Assembly: GCA_029747015.1 (NCBI GenBank)
Contig: JAKOGI010002290.1
Coordinates: forward strand, 59,460-123,459
DNA length: 64,000 bases
Direction of reading: 5' to 3'
Source: Carnegiea gigantea
Taxonomy: Eukaryota > Streptophyta > Magnoliopsida > Caryophyllales > Cactaceae
The first letter of the stretch is position 1, and every line of letters begins with the position of its first letter. Both the position numbers and the translations under genes were made by a program. The notes below the pieces were generated by a model. That model did no database searches and had not been told where the DNA came from. It saw nothing but the letters and a program-made list of their open reading frames with translations. Below, piece by piece: positions 1-12,539 of the stretch.

Positions 1-163
1 ACTAGTATTTGTATTTAAGGTATCTTGGGATACTAGGATACTTCCCCTTGTCTTGTTAACAGTTTTACCTTTTAACCCATAAATACCTCTTTGCTCTATT
101 TTATTTGAGAGTTGGATTATGAAATAAGATAGAGTGTTTTCTGTTGGAGTGGATCTCCCCCAA
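1..163 (+). mobile_element. 3' end of an LTR (probably Copia-type), truncated by window start
   Basis: This stretch ends in CAA two bases before a primer-binding site, as an LTR end should. It holds a pyrimidine/AT-rich U5-like stretch. The other LTR and any coding region are not recognisable here. Assignment to Copia rather than Gypsy rests only on the general look of the LTR end and is weak. Confidence 0.5.
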
Positions 164-165
164 TT

Positions 166-177
166 TGGTATCAAAGC
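166..177 (+). other. Primer-binding site, initiator-Met tRNA type
   Basis: TGGTATCAAAGC differs at one position from the usual plant TGGTATCAGAGC site, which is complementary to the 3' end of initiator-Met tRNA. Its place right after an LTR end marks the start of the internal region of a plus-strand retrotransposon. Confidence 0.65.
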
Positions 178-1059
178 AAATTTTTTGTCAACTAAAGGCT
201 ATCATTTGAGACCAATTGTGATTTTTAATCACCTTCATCAACAATTGCAGAGTTATTGTCGTGAAGCAATATGTACCAACCACTAACCTCCCTCCCATCA
301 TAGCCACCATCAAACCAAAGTTATTATCTTTCACCCATCACGACTAAGGAAAACACATTATGAAGCTTCCAAAAACTCTATTCTTTTATATAAGTGAGGG
401 CTAGAGAGATAGAGCCTGAGAGAGGGCACTCGCTTCATGGATGTCTTACGACTGACTCGAGGTCATCAGAGGTCTACCTGGGGTCCGCTGGACCTTGGGT
501 CCCTGGAAGCGCCTGTCTTTTCTGCTCACACACGGCGATAGGTGTATTCCGGCCAATTGCTTCTTTTTGCCACTTTCTACTTGTCTCTGGTTGGTTTCTT
601 CCGTCGTTAATGTTGCTGGTCGGGTTCCCAGCAGTTTCTGTTGCCAACAGCGTGCATTTGCTCACCTGCTGCCAGTGAGTCATTTCCAGCCGTCTGTTAC
701 GTTTTTTCCAAACCTTCTTCTCTCCCGTTGGTTTCCGCCCTTTTTAAGGTTGCTGGCGTGGTTGCCGACAGTGAGTACTCCGCCAGAGTTCCTGTCGCCG
801 GCAACTTTTCTGGTCACCGGAAAGTCACTGAAGTTTCTCTTTCTGCTGTGTTTGTTTACAAAGGTTGTCGACTTAGGTTTTAAGGGTCCGTTTTGAGTGT
901 TTCATCCCCTGCAGTCGCTGCTCTGTGCTTTTTCTCATTATGATCTTTGCCTTTTATAATCTATTGTTTCACTATTATGAGAGAAAGCTGCAAGAGGCTT
1001 GTGGCAACCGAAAGCAAGTCCTTTGATGTATAGCTGTTGTTGGGATTGAAGAGGATTTG
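178..1059 (+). other. Unassigned leader-like region, GC-rich from about 400
   Basis: No gag or other conserved protein is seen. At 382-392 there is a TATA-like TTTATATAAG followed by purine-rich sequence and then a GC-rich stretch (about 400-900) in which several overlapping short ORFs stay open because stops are rare. These ORFs show no recognisable domain. The segment could be the leader of the element starting at 166 or a fragment of another LTR. It stops where homology to the 8.85-9.09 kb LTR begins, at about 1060. Confidence 0.35.
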
Positions 1060-1281
1060 CTAGAAATTTATCCCATAATCTCACACAACCTTGAGTCAAC
1101 CTAATTCTAAACAATTCTCCGAATTCTACACAGTCATATAATAATCGAGAAAATTTCAAAAACTAAATCACTCTTAATCAACACGCAAAATAAGCCGTAT
1201 ATAGCTAATATATTAAAACATAGCTACCATAATTATTGATCTAGCTAGTTAGCTCAAACTCAAAAATCCTCGACTATTACA
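1060..1281 (-). repeat. Truncated 3' LTR of the LARD-like element
   Basis: Read on the minus strand it starts TGTAATAGTC at 1281 and matches the start of the LTR at 9087, with scattered substitutions, for about 220 bases. Homology stops near 1060, where unrelated GC-rich sequence begins, so about 2.7 kb of the LTR is missing. Confidence 0.75.
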
Positions 1282-1297
1282 CTCTTCCCCCTAAAAG
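1282..1297 (-). other. Polypurine tract of the LARD-like element
   Basis: The minus strand reads TTTTAGGGGGAAGAG directly before the LTR start TGTAATAG. The preceding GGAATTTCAAGGGCGAAATT is the usual sequence just upstream of the tract in Del/Tekay-like elements. Confidence 0.75.
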
Positions 1298-4200
1298 AAT
1301 TTCGCCCTTGAAATTCCAAAGTCTGCGGTCCAGTAAAACACGAGATACACATACACATGGCACAAACCACACAAACTCAACAAGAGAATCCAAAACCTTA
1401 GTTTACAATTAAATATGACTTTCAAATCAGAAAAAGAAGTTTATGGCATCCAATCTTCTCCATGCCAATCCTCTTTAAGCGTCTACTCACTCTATTAAGA
1501 CGCTTAAGGCCAATCGAGTACAAGAGAAGCAATGAGTTGGCATGGATAAACATATTAAACTAACTTTAAACGAACACAAATTTTCAATCATACATCCAAT
1601 CAACTAGCATAAAAATTATCCATTCGCACATCCATATGAGTTGACATCTAAAGGATTTTGATCCATAACAATAAATGGCACATAACAAAGTCCAGTTAAA
1701 GCAGACGAGCTAAATCAATTTGAACCTAAAGCATGAAGGAATCGAATCATTTAGGAGTAAGTCAATCAACTAGAGGCTTTTGTATCACAACAGAGTAGCA
1801 TCACAACAACAACAAAAACACGCAAAATGACAAACAAGCTCGCACGACATATGATAGAACAACTCAGCACCCCAAAAATCAAGGACAATCAACAGCGTCA
1901 ATTAATATTACATGCATATAATGAGCAAATTACTGAAGGCAATACAAGCAATCATCAATTAGCAAGCAAAGAAACAGCCTATGAAAATGGTCTAATAGGA
2001 GTGCAAGCCGATAGGTAGAGGAGGTTCAGTACATTGCTTGTACACAAGTTTATAGGAGATAGGGAAGTTGTCCCCAGGCAGATGTTAAGTTGGCATGACA
2101 TCACCGTATCCAACAATGCGTTTATATAGCTTGGCCAATAATCCAGCTACCCGGATAGGCTATTCCAGATGAGGATCGTCACTGAGAAGGCTTCTAGTTC
2201 CGGTGGTTTTACGGAATATGACATGGCAAGTACCATGGGGTTAACCCCACTCAGAGTTTCTAGGCTAATGCCTCACATTATAATTACGTCTGCAATTAAC
2301 GAATAGGCAGACCTCTAGCGAAGGCGCATAGTTAAAAGGACAATCAAGTAGACAATGTAATCACATTAGCCTAGCTGATAAAAAGTTCTACCTTAGGGCC
2401 TTCACATGAAACTAACTATCTCTAAATCATGGAAACATGCAAGTATAATGACATGCTCATAGACATGACTCTAAGTCCTTTTTAACCCTTATTAGAATAT
2501 CACAGGCATATAATGCAACTAAACTAAGCCACACTAGATCACACATTTCGATTAATCACAATAACACCATGTTTCACAATTTGATGATCAAGTGATACTG
2601 TAAAGACCCTATTACGACCACAAGCACACCTAGCACATCATCGTGTCACATGAAGTACATAGGTATTCACATATTCAAGCAAGTATTGGTCTCTAGGATT
2701 GCGAATTACTAGTAAATAGAAAGGTAGCATGACAACACGACAAACGTAACCCCATAGTACCAGTGGAAATAAGCATATAAGCTCATAAAACCCCCAATTC
2801 TAAGGTTTCCCCAAGAAGCTTATCACGTAATATATGGTAAAGGACAACTCAATCACCTCATGCCATGGTACTCAGCAATGTCAATGGTTATTTTAGGTGA
2901 CTTACCCATCAAGTTTAGAATAAAGAATTCGACTATGATGTTGGTGCGCTAACATGCCATCCTTGCCAACCATGAAATATACAGAAGTAAACACATGCGA
3001 ATTCAAACTTTTATAGTCACTATATCATGCATATGTGCATGCAACCACTTAAACAATAACATGAGATAATAAAGGTCATGTAGTGCAAATAACAACATGA
3101 TGATCATGTCAATCATGTTGTGCAACAAACCACATAAGTCGAATCATTAGGCCAATTCAGCCACATGCCTAACCAGACCTAGGCTAAAAAACGCATCAAT
3201 GACCATGTCATAACGAATCTAAGTATCTATATAAGCTACCATGAGATTTACATTGTGCATAATGTCATACTTACACCCCAAGCATATAGACTAAGGGTAT
3301 TGTCACGCAGAAAAATATCTAGACAGGCAAATGCGAGTGCGAATCCCTAGTTTGCAATCTATGGTCAAAGATAAGCCTTGGGTTTTTCCAAAAATGATTA
3401 GAAGTTAGTCACCAAAACAACTCTATGTTTTCAAGATATAACCCTCAGCTCATGTTGCTATATGAGACAGTTGTAGGACCAGGAGGGTGTGTTTTAGACA
3501 ATGACAAGGGCACCCAAGCTAAGGCTTACTTACCTAGTAGTTACGTTGACACTTAATTACATCGAAAAGTTTGGCTCCCACAACTAGCAATTATTTCAAG
3601 CTAAGGCAATGACATTAATGGCCTTCTAGGTATGCCTGGATGGTCTATAGGACACATCCGTCCCATCAGGGGTCGTAGGAACGTTAAGGACGCACAATAC
3701 GAAAGGGGAAGTTCACCTATAGGGACCTCTGACTTTAGAACTTTGTATTAATAGTTTAATACTAAGAAAAGCACTAATAATGTATGGATCATTTACCCTT
3801 GTAGGTGACACACATGGTGTGACAATTTCAAAGTCTACCGGTTCTTTCTCCCCTCTTCTTTCTAGGTGCATTAGGGTTCCATCTAACCAAAATATTCCTA
3901 GCCCCACAACACGATTTGAGGTCCATATGATAGATAGCATAGCATACGGGCGACTTGATAGTATTAGCAGTTGCATGATGGAAGAAAATACATCGTATAA
4001 ACAACATCGACCACACATAGAAGACCAGGAACATCATAGGTTGCAATGGCCATAGTACGTGACCATGGGGACAAGACTTATGCAATGATCAGTGGGAATT
4101 CACCCCTATTACCCAAATTTGTATGCATACATATGAAAATCTCACATCTCACTTAATTTCTTCAAACAATTCAGAATTCACAGAAGGGAGGTACCACTTT

Positions 4201-4464
4201 GTATGACCTCCAACCATAGAAAATGATCTCTAATCATTTTTCTAATAGTTCATCATCAACAACTCTAGTAACGTATACGTTTCAACATGTACCCACACAA
4301 AAACATCTGATTACACATAGGGGCATTTGCTCACGCAAACCTATGCATCATCACGAAATGACTGCAAATCTCCAAATGCAAGAGCATATCCTAATTCAAT
4401 AATTAGAAAAGGCATTAACATTCCAAAATCTCTAGGTTTCAAAAATGGGGAATAGTACGTCTGC
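1298..4464 (-). other. Non-coding internal region of the LARD-like element (part 1)
   Basis: No ORF here resembles a retroelement protein. The longest (63-101 codons) overlap on opposite strands near 3.7-4.1 kb and have no family features. Some stretches, for example 2040-2300, read like LTR sequence of another gypsy element, so older nested fragments may be present. Confidence 0.5.
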
Positions 4465-5774
4465 CTTAGTTTGAAAAAGCACAAGGCGCACTGAGGCGCA
4501 AAGGATCCCGAGGCGTGAAGGACGCGAACCTTTTTTTAGCTAAAAAAAGGTTTGAAAACAATTTTCAGGACTTATTTATGATAATTGAGTAAAATGGTGA
4601 CATCAAAGAACAATTGGACATCAATATAAGTACCAAAAGTATCGCCAATAGTCCACAAGACGGTAATTTAGCATGACAATATTCTAAAAAGTAAAAACAC
4701 ACACATACAAGAACTTAGTAGAAGTTTAGAAACAAAGAAACAAGCATAGCCATGAAAGAAAACATGAACAACATATAACATAGTTCTTAAAGCAATCTAA
4801 CATAGTTCTTAAAGCAATTTAGAGGAAGCCGAACCCGAAGTGTTACCGGTTGGGTTTGAATCCTCCATTTAACTCACCGTTTCAACTCTCAAACTAAAAT
4901 TCCATAGCAATCAAACAAATAGTTACTGAGGCACTAATCACTAATTGCATGCCCCCCCCCAAAAAAAAAGACAAGACAGTAGCGCGCACACACACACAAA
5001 AACTGCCTGGCACTGGGCACTGCCACTGACCAAAAGCAAATTAGATTGTTGCAAATTAAAAATTAAAAAAAACCTAACATTTCCAACACACAAAGCCCTG
5101 CTGCCCTGCCTGCCCAGCAAATTATAAAAAATAAAAAAAAGTAAAAAAAACCTAACATTTCCCATACTCAGAAGGCCGAACGACAGAACAAAGGAGGAGA
5201 GCAGCAAGTCAGCAACACGGAAAACAGAGGAGTTAAGCAGATGAAAATGGCTCGAACAGGGACAGACAAAGCCGAAAGAGAGGATGAGAGCATAAGGGAG
5301 AGAGAAAAACGAAAAAAAGGAGAAAAAGACAACACAGATATGGCCGGCCGATGTACTGTAGCAGAGAAGAAGAAGAACAGCCCAATGAAGTGAAGAAGAA
5401 GAAGAGCACGACGAAGAAGAGAAGAAGAGAAAGCATACACATGCCTTATGGAAGGAGATGAAGGCTTCGACTGAGATGATTTAAGGCCTCAAGGGTTTCG
5501 AAGGGTCAAGTACTCAAGTTGAGATGATTGAAAAAGCCATCCAAAGCCAAGTTTTAAGTATTCTTTTGTAGCTCTCTTTTTTTTGGGGGGGGGGGGAAGG
5601 AAACTTTTAAGTTCTTCTGGGCGCACGCATGGCTCACTTTGCGCCTCGGCGTGAGGCGCAATGAGGCGCACGCCTCACATGGCTTCTAGAATGGGCTTCG
5701 CCTGGGCGTGGGTGAGGCGCCAGCCTAGGCGCCTCTCGCCTAGGCGTGCCTCACCTGCGCCTTTTCAAACTAAG
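4465..5774. mobile_element. hAT-like non-autonomous DNA transposon, 1.3 kb, with TSD
   Basis: The ends are perfect 13-bp inverted repeats (CTTAGTTTGAAAA and its complement). They are flanked by the identical 8-bp duplication ACGTCTGC at 4457-4464 and 5775-5782. Eight-base duplications are typical of hAT transposition. Next to each end are clustered GGCGC/GCGCC/CGCCTAGGCG motifs, densest at 5620-5765, which can pair between the ends and fold locally. The interior is purine-rich with C-run/A-run and T-run/G-run tracts at 4951-4970 and 5577-5596. No transposase is seen; the minus-strand ORFs at 5168-5442 are low-complexity. It inserted into the LARD-like element, so it is younger. Confidence 0.8.
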
Positions 5775-5782
5775 ACGTCTGC

Positions 5783-6167
5783 TCACTTCACCATAGGATC
5801 CGATGAGCAAATTGTCCATAAAAGCAAAGATGGGCTTGGAGTTAACTATTTTCCAATCGTTTGAGTTCAAAACCAATGCATCTTTAACTAGGTCGTCAAT
5901 TATCTGTGCACAAAGACAATCATTAATGGAGCCAACACTTAGCTAACTCATGAGAGCACACTCATCTAGCTCATACTTTAACAATAGAGCTCACTTTTTC
6001 AATCAATCAGTTTATTCCAATCAGACAACAATCAATCCGTGAATCCGCTAATATACCAAATTTACACTCAAAGGCACACCACACATCACATCATCGCATG
6101 AGAAGTACCTACACGGCTTCATGAAAATGCAAGAATAAGGTCGCCACCCATGATCGTAGGACTATAC
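5783..6167 (-). other. Non-coding internal region of the LARD-like element (part 2)
   Basis: This is the stretch between the hAT-like insertion and the primer-binding site, corresponding to the leader of the minus-strand element. No coding potential is seen. Confidence 0.5.
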
Positions 6168-6178
6168 TCTAATACCAT
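6168..6178 (-). other. Primer-binding site of the LARD-like element
   Basis: The minus strand reads TGGTATTAGAG, one base from the plant consensus TGGTATCAGAG (initiator-Met tRNA). It lies just after an LTR end reading GTGTTATA, a decayed form of the usual GTGTTACA. Confidence 0.7.
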
Positions 6179-6180
6179 CT

Positions 6181-9087
6181 ATAACACACCTACCCCCTAA
6201 CGCAAGAGGTTTTAGTGATTTTCTAAATTTTGGAATGAAACAAACAAAGTTTTTATAACTGAGGCTTATAGCATTACATTAAGCACCTATAATAATAAAA
6301 ACATAAATGACATATTTAAACAAGCTCAACGGCTACACGATGGAGACCACAACTCTACGGGTCATACACCCAAAGTATACAAAATGTAAGTTTAAATAAA
6401 ATAAAGAACTAGAAGATACAACTCAACAAATCATACATCCGGCGCACCGGGTTTACATTCCGAACCCATTCAGCTATAACAGCTAGAGGATGAGTAACTA
6501 CTCAGAGGGTGAGCTAAAACGGTCATTCAGAGCTACAGCTAGACAACAAGTAACTCATGGACTCAAGAATCGGGTTCACATTTGCCCAGAAAACTTATGA
6601 TTACATCACATTACATCATTAAACTCATGAATCTAAGTATACACACATCTAATTCCCTTGACACCTATTAACCTGACAACTAAGAGAAATCAACTCAATG
6701 AACCGACAACTTTCACATATCTTTTCAAGATCCTGGGGAAAAGGGAAAGAGGGAGAGCATGAGCTACCACATGCTCAGTGGATAATTCACATCCCAAAAA
6801 ATAAAAATAGTCGCATACAGTACAATAAGTCGGAGTCACACAGAAGCCTGAGATTAAGCATCGCGTGGTTCACCTACCTAAGGCCCTACGGCACGGAAAT
6901 GGAAAGTAACGACTGAAAAAAAAGATAAAAATGCTTCCTTAAACCAACTGAGCCGTTATAAAACTCATTTCATATAAAGAAGGTCATTTCTATTTTAATA
7001 AAAGTACTTTCATAGTGTTCTTGCACTATCTGCACCGACATAAATCAGAAAACAGGAACTTTAGCTCATAACAGATAAGAAAATCACTTTGAGTGCATTG
7101 GATTCACAAGTTATTGTTCTCTTAAAGTAAGTAATACAACCCACAACTTTTTGTATTCACGGGTCCTCCGAGAGTCAACAGACTCCTATCCTCGCCAGGA
7201 TGGTGGCAACTAGCATTCCCACTCCATTCGAGATCCTAAGGTCTACTCCCGAGACCGAGTCCTTTACAATTAGCATTATCCTCCTAATCCAAAATATCTC
7301 ATGTACGATTTGTTTTCATAATGCATAACCAGCTTAAGTGAACAAGTTTCACTAAATTAACTTCAACACCATGAAACTTTAATCACAAGAAGAAATACCC
7401 GCACTCTGGATGCAAAAAGAGATCACAAAGTAGCTTTCAATTAAGTAAAAACAACTTTAATTTTCTAATAGTGCTAGCATGACAAGTTCTGGATTCCGGA
7501 AAAATTAACAACATTTAAAACGCATGAAAGTTTATGAAATGGCGTCTAATCTCATGAGTTTGCAAAGTAGTTACAAATCAAAGGACACTCTCAAAAACTC
7601 ATTTTCAAGAGCAGAATGTTCCAAATCCTGTTTAAGATTAGACCCCACCATATAGAAGAAGGCCATTAATCAAAATTAGTTACTTCTGGGCTTGTTTAAT
7701 TAATTCAATGTGGGTTCATAATCATGATCATAAAATCCCAAGAACCGTTCGAACACTCCCATCACCAAATTAGACTCAACTCCTCCCAACACAAGTCCCA
7801 TTCACACACTCCACTTAACAAGCATAAGCGGGCTGAACTGAGGCGGCCGCTGGGTTCTCAGAACTGGCTCAGACCTGAACCGTTCTGCTAACCAGCAGCC
7901 ATCCACCTCTGTTTCTACCTGCTGCAGCACACACACACACACATAAAAGAAAATAAAACAGGGAAGCAGTGGCTTAACCGCGGCAGCCACTGCTCGGTAC
8001 ACAGAAACGGACTTCCATAGAACCATTCTGCTGAGCCGGCCGCCGCTTTCCATGTTCTTCCAACAGAACATATACTCAAGCCTAAACTAAGCAACAACAG
8101 GCATCTTCCATAATGTTCCAATACTGAGTTACTGGTTCCGTAAAACAGAAATACCAACTAGCTAAACCAATCAGACACAAACAAGATAACATTCAAGAAG
8201 CATTCAACCATTAATCATCTCCAATTCCACACTCATAGCCCAGTCTGCCTCATCACAACACCTCCCAAATTGCATGTCGAATTCATATCAGTTTCAACCC
8301 AAAAACTTATACAATCCACTTACTTCTCGAAAACAACACAAATCACAGAAAGTCCTTGGATAATCTCTCAAACTCATCCACGTCCAAACTCGAAAAAACT
8401 TTGAAATTAATTACTAAATTAGAGGATTGAGAATTACCCACCTTAATCCAAGCTCAGAGACTCGTTTATGGGCTAGGTTGGGCGAATTTGGGGCTGAAAA
8501 ATCGCGGCTCCTTTTCCTTTGGCTGCCTGGTTTCAGTCTCCTCACCCTTCGCCTGGTATGCTGCTCGAACTCTCCTTCTCCCTTGCCGTGCTGCTGCGGT
8601 TCTGCTGAGCTTCGTCGGCCCTCAGCCTCTCCCTACCGGCTCGCTTTCTCTGTTTACGCGCTGCAGTCGTTGGTGGTGTGGGATGGGTTGACACGTGGAG
8701 TTTTGGGGGTTTATTGAAGAGGCTGGGTTGAATGTTCAAAGGTGCCGAATGTCGTGATTTCCAGAGAGAATGGGCCGTCTGGCAGCCTTTTTTTTTTTTT
8801 GGGCCAAATTTTCTTTTTTTTGTTTTTAATTTCCTAACCATTGAACGCCCCAATTTATCCCATAATCTCGCACAGTCTCAGGTCAACTTAATTCTAAAAT
8901 ATTCTCCTAAGTCCTATTTCAACGCAATCAGATAATAATTGAGAAAATATCAAAAGGTAAATCACCAAGGCTCACACTCTTAATTAACATGCAACATAAG
9001 TCGCATAGAGCTAATATTTTAAAACATAGCTATTAAAGCTATTAATCAAGCCCGTTAGCTCGAGCTCAAAAATCTTTGACTATTATA
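6181..9087 (-). repeat. 5' LTR of the LARD-like element (about 2.9 kb)
   Basis: On the minus strand it starts near 9087 with TATAATAG (TG decayed to TA; the other LTR has TGTAATAG) and ends at about 6181. ORFs at 7802-8157 and 8427-8853 lie in GC-rich parts of the LTR, overlap on both strands and show no domain, so they are not called as genes. Many short homopolymer and CA runs are present. Confidence 0.65.
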
Positions 9088-10953
9088 CTAATGTCTCCTA
9101 TTGCTCCTAATATAATCCCCAATCTTCTGGGTGTAGCAATATGAGAGGATTGAGGAGGTTAGGAATGACGTCATCTTCGAGTTGCAAAACATCCATCCAA
9201 ATTGGCAACGGTTGGGCCCTTTCCTCTTAGTATTCTTTCTTTCAACCTTAACTTTTTATTCTACTCAACATTTTCATTTATCATTTCCTGTTTTCTTTGC
9301 AAGTTCAATCGGGGGAAAGCACAATGATTATTTTAGTAGTTTCTAGGCTCAAAGTCACTATTCGTTAGATCAGGCAGTGGTGCAATTGTCGGTAGGTGGC
9401 TGACATGGTTGACGAAGAATGAGCTTACGTTAACATTCCCTTCACGTTTTCCAAGGTGTCTTTTTTTCGCTAATTCAATGTATGTCACATGGTGCTTCTC
9501 CACGCTGTCACCGGCATGTTTTCCCTACTGGGGGGGATGGGGGTTGCAGCCTACCCTAGTCTTCATGGGTAAGTTATAGTGACAGCCTAGGGTTCCAAGA
9601 TTCCCGAGATTTCCCTGAGATGTCATCTTCCTTGGAGGTAGTACCCACAACCCATGGGGATGGCAACAAATTCAGGCTCCTTTGCAGGCTAATAGCAAGG
9701 ATTGTCTCCTCCTTAGAGTATGGGTGTCTTCCCTTTAGGGATGCCAAGTGAGAAAGGTCTTCTTATCAGCCTCCACCATGACATAGTTATGGTGTCTACC
9801 CGGGTTATGGTGTGAAGTTCTGGTAAGGACCTGGTTGTGCGCTGTGTTACAACCTCTTTGAGATCACGTGGCACTCGTGGGTGGGCACTCCTCAGCATAC
9901 AATGTTAGGGTTTTAACCTCCCTGACACTAGGAGGATCTTTGTTTGCTATGCTCCAGTTCCTCCTATCTTCGTACACCCCCGGGGGATCATGTCGTAAAG
10001 AACCTTCTAAGAATAAGGGTAGGGATTAGGATTAGTAGGAGAACGTCCCCTTTTTTTGGATGTCTTGTTTGGAAATTTGGACATTGCATGTTTTGTCTTT
10101 GGACAATGTGTTTGTTTGTATTCTGTTTGCACATTTTGTGATTATGATTTTTTCTTTTTTGACTCATTTCTTTTTCACATTGCCATGATTAAGCTCGATA
10201 TTGCAGCAATTAAAATTTTAAGAGTTTGCACTTATTATTAGCATTTTGTTCGATGTTAGAGTGTTTGTACTAAGTGGGAAGTCGAGTGGACCACCGGGGA
10301 AGTCCAAGAAATTTTGATTCCATAAGATAAAAAACTAATAAAAAGAAAGAGAAATTTTTTATTTTAAAAAAATTGAATTTTGATATACCTTCTCTCCCCA
10401 AAGGTTTTTTTATATAGGAATTTTCTCTAAAAAATAGGGATGATTTAGGAGGGGAATTCAAAAGGAAGGAAAAAAAAAAATTAGAAAAGAATACTAAAAA
10501 GGGGAAAGTAATTTTACTACTTGAATAAAAAAAAATTTACAAAATATGGGTGGCAATTCGAATTTAGGAAGTGAATATCTCGAAATATTGCTTCAAGAAG
10601 CAAAAAGGAAGGATGATCACTTAGTCGAGTATTTACTGATTTAATGGCATGTTTAGGTGCCCAACAATAGTCTTGCCCCCAAAATCGTGTTACTGGTACC
10701 CAGCGATAGAAAAGTTTATTCGGACTAGGTTAAGTTGTGTTTCTGGTCCGATGCTTCTTAAATTTTGAGGAGTTTGGGGTGTTTTTTCATTGTATTCCTC
10801 ACCCCTTAGAGCACTGAACACTTTTAAACTTCCACTCTAATTCTCCATTGCCTCTTTTGATACTCTCTTTGAGTCTTAGATAGAGCACATAGGGGCAAAA
10901 GGCGTTCAAAAGACTGTACCCAAAGCTTACATAAGCCTACTTCCTCTTGCGCT
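9088..10953. other. Unassigned intergenic/repeat DNA
   Basis: No convincing gene is seen. Short ORFs (minus 9713-9898, plus 9944-10241) have no recognisable features. The sequence looks like decayed LTR or spacer DNA, possibly the 3' LTR of the Tat-type nest to the right, but I could not match it to the LTR at 21.1-21.6 kb. Confidence 0.4.
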
Positions 10954-11990
10954 ATGGCCTTGAAAACTAACTTCTTGATCGCTGCTCAACAATTTTGGAG
11001 AAAACACATCCACATTTTCCAATTCAAACAAAGTGAACTTTGCCCTCTGATGGAGGAATTTGGGGCAATCATAGGGTCTCCACACAGGAAGGTTCAAGTC
11101 ATTATACTAAACGAACAAGTCAGGTGGCATGGGAAGGACCGTTAGAAGCTAGTTTTCCTAACTGAGGAAGAAATTAAGGTAAATGCAGATGACTAATTTG
11201 TTGATCTCTTATAGATTGCCAAATAGTTCAAGCCTAGAGGGGACTCATCGGGTTAGAATGTTCAGGTGGCGTGTTTCTTCTTACCTGATTAGCTGCTAAT
11301 TGTTCTTTAATGCAAAGGGTTTAGCTTCTTTAGTATGTATCATTCCCCACTTCTCAAGGGCAGAAACCCTATGCCCATGGTCTTGGCAGAGACCATCCTA
11401 GGCTTAGATGAGGTCATTGGGTGCTGAGATTGCATTCTTAGTCAGGGTAGCCTGTTGTTACTTCAGGTCCATTATGTTTACCTTTTTTTCCTCTTTTTCT
11501 TCTTCTTCCTTTTTTTTTTTTTGAAATTCCTAATATGCTATAACTTTTAATTTGGTCCTCACAGCTTCCGATCTTGGAGCAGTCCTCCTAGGAACATATT
11601 CAACTATATTGCGAGTGAATACCAATCAAAAGCTACACAATTCTTTCTCCTAACCCACTTTTATTGAGGAATGAGAGTCTTTCCTCTATTGAGAGGAAAT
11701 TTCGTGGACGGTTCCTTGGTGGGGAACCACTAGTTTTCGGGCATCTAGTAGAAAATCCAAACGAATGGTCCTGCTAGTTGGATGGCTTTACCTGTATCTT
11801 CCTTGCTCATCTGCCTAAATAGTATGGTCAAATACAAGACAAACCTTATTTCTCTCTTTGAGATCCCAATTTTGCTTAGCTTTAACCAGAAAGGTATTCC
11901 TGGCTGACGACTTATTGGGTATGGGTATTCATGCCCCCAAAACTCACAAGCATAGCAGCGAGTAATGAGTTTATCAAGGGTTCTTATAGA
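10954..11990 (+). pseudogene. Decayed extra ORF of a Tat/Ogre-type element (DUF7745-like)
   Basis: The open stretch 10954-11145 encodes 63 residues including FWRKHIHIFQFKQSEL and PLMEEFGAIIG. This resembles the domain found in extra ORFs of Tat/Ogre elements, where an FW...F.F...EL.P..EEF pattern is usual. A second stretch near 11350-11420, in another frame, reads PMVLAETILGLDEV, which also fits that family. Further down (about 11660-11800) the frame is broken by stops. Function of the family is unknown. It lies beyond the integrase end of the minus-strand pol and runs the opposite way, an arrangement known for extra ORFs between pol and the 3' LTR in Tat elements. It could instead belong to a separate element. 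Confidence 0.5.
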
Positions 11991-12539
11991 AGGGTTCTTA
12001 CATTATTGTGATTGACTGATGCACTTGTTTTATCCTTCACTTTTAGTTTGCACTATTCATAATAAGCCCTGTGGTGTTGGGCATTAAAAAATTATTATTT
12101 TTAAATTTTATTTATCTCTCTAGAACTTACGCTGAATGAAATTAATGAATTATATCATTCTACTTTTACGCGCCTTTTTTTTTTAGTTTGTTTGTCATTT
12201 TTTTAATGCTATCATTGGACTATTATTCTTTTGAATATTTTTTATATTGTATTGGATAAACTCTAAATAGGGTTAAAGCATGCATAGATTTTCAATCCTT
12301 CTTTTGTTTTTTCCCCCTAAAGAATTGCAGTGGTTGGGCAGTGCTGGCACCTACCAGCATGTTGATCATGCCAATAGGCCCTCAACAACAGTATTTTCCA
12401 TGCAGCTGGATTCTAACGACATATACATTTATGCTATTAGGATTCAACAGAGAGTAGCTTTTATGTCTCCTGTCTATTGACTCTTTTCTTTTGATTCTTT
12501 CAGAAGTAAAACTTTTTTAATTGGTATAAGTTGGTGAGT
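11991..12539. other. Unassigned spacer between extra ORF and integrase remnant
   Basis: AT-rich sequence without recognisable coding content. A plus-strand ORF at 12280-12480 has no family features. Its position fits the untranslated region between pol and an antisense extra ORF. Confidence 0.35.

Larger units (their letters stand above)
1060..9087 (-). mobile_element. LARD-like non-coding Ty3/gypsy-type LTR element
   Basis: Two direct repeats, 1060-1281 and about 8851-9087, are clearly alike and are the U3 starts of two LTRs read on the minus strand. Next to the low-coordinate copy is a polypurine tract preceded by the ATTTC-rich motif usual before chromoviral 3' LTRs. The 5' LTR is followed on the minus strand by a TGGTATTAGAG primer site at 6168-6178. 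The internal part, about 4.9 kb including a later 1.3-kb insertion, shows no gag, protease, reverse transcriptase or integrase in any frame. This fits a large retrotransposon derivative that depends on proteins from another element. The 3' LTR is cut off at 1060. Confidence 0.7.

Noticed and set aside
394..896. Possible gene with TATA box at 382
   Set aside because: Overlapping ORFs in several frames, no domain, no splice or stop pattern of a gene; looks like a retroelement leader.
7802..8853. ORFs of 80-103 codons on both strands
   Set aside because: Inside the 5' LTR of the LARD-like element, overlapping each other and without family features.
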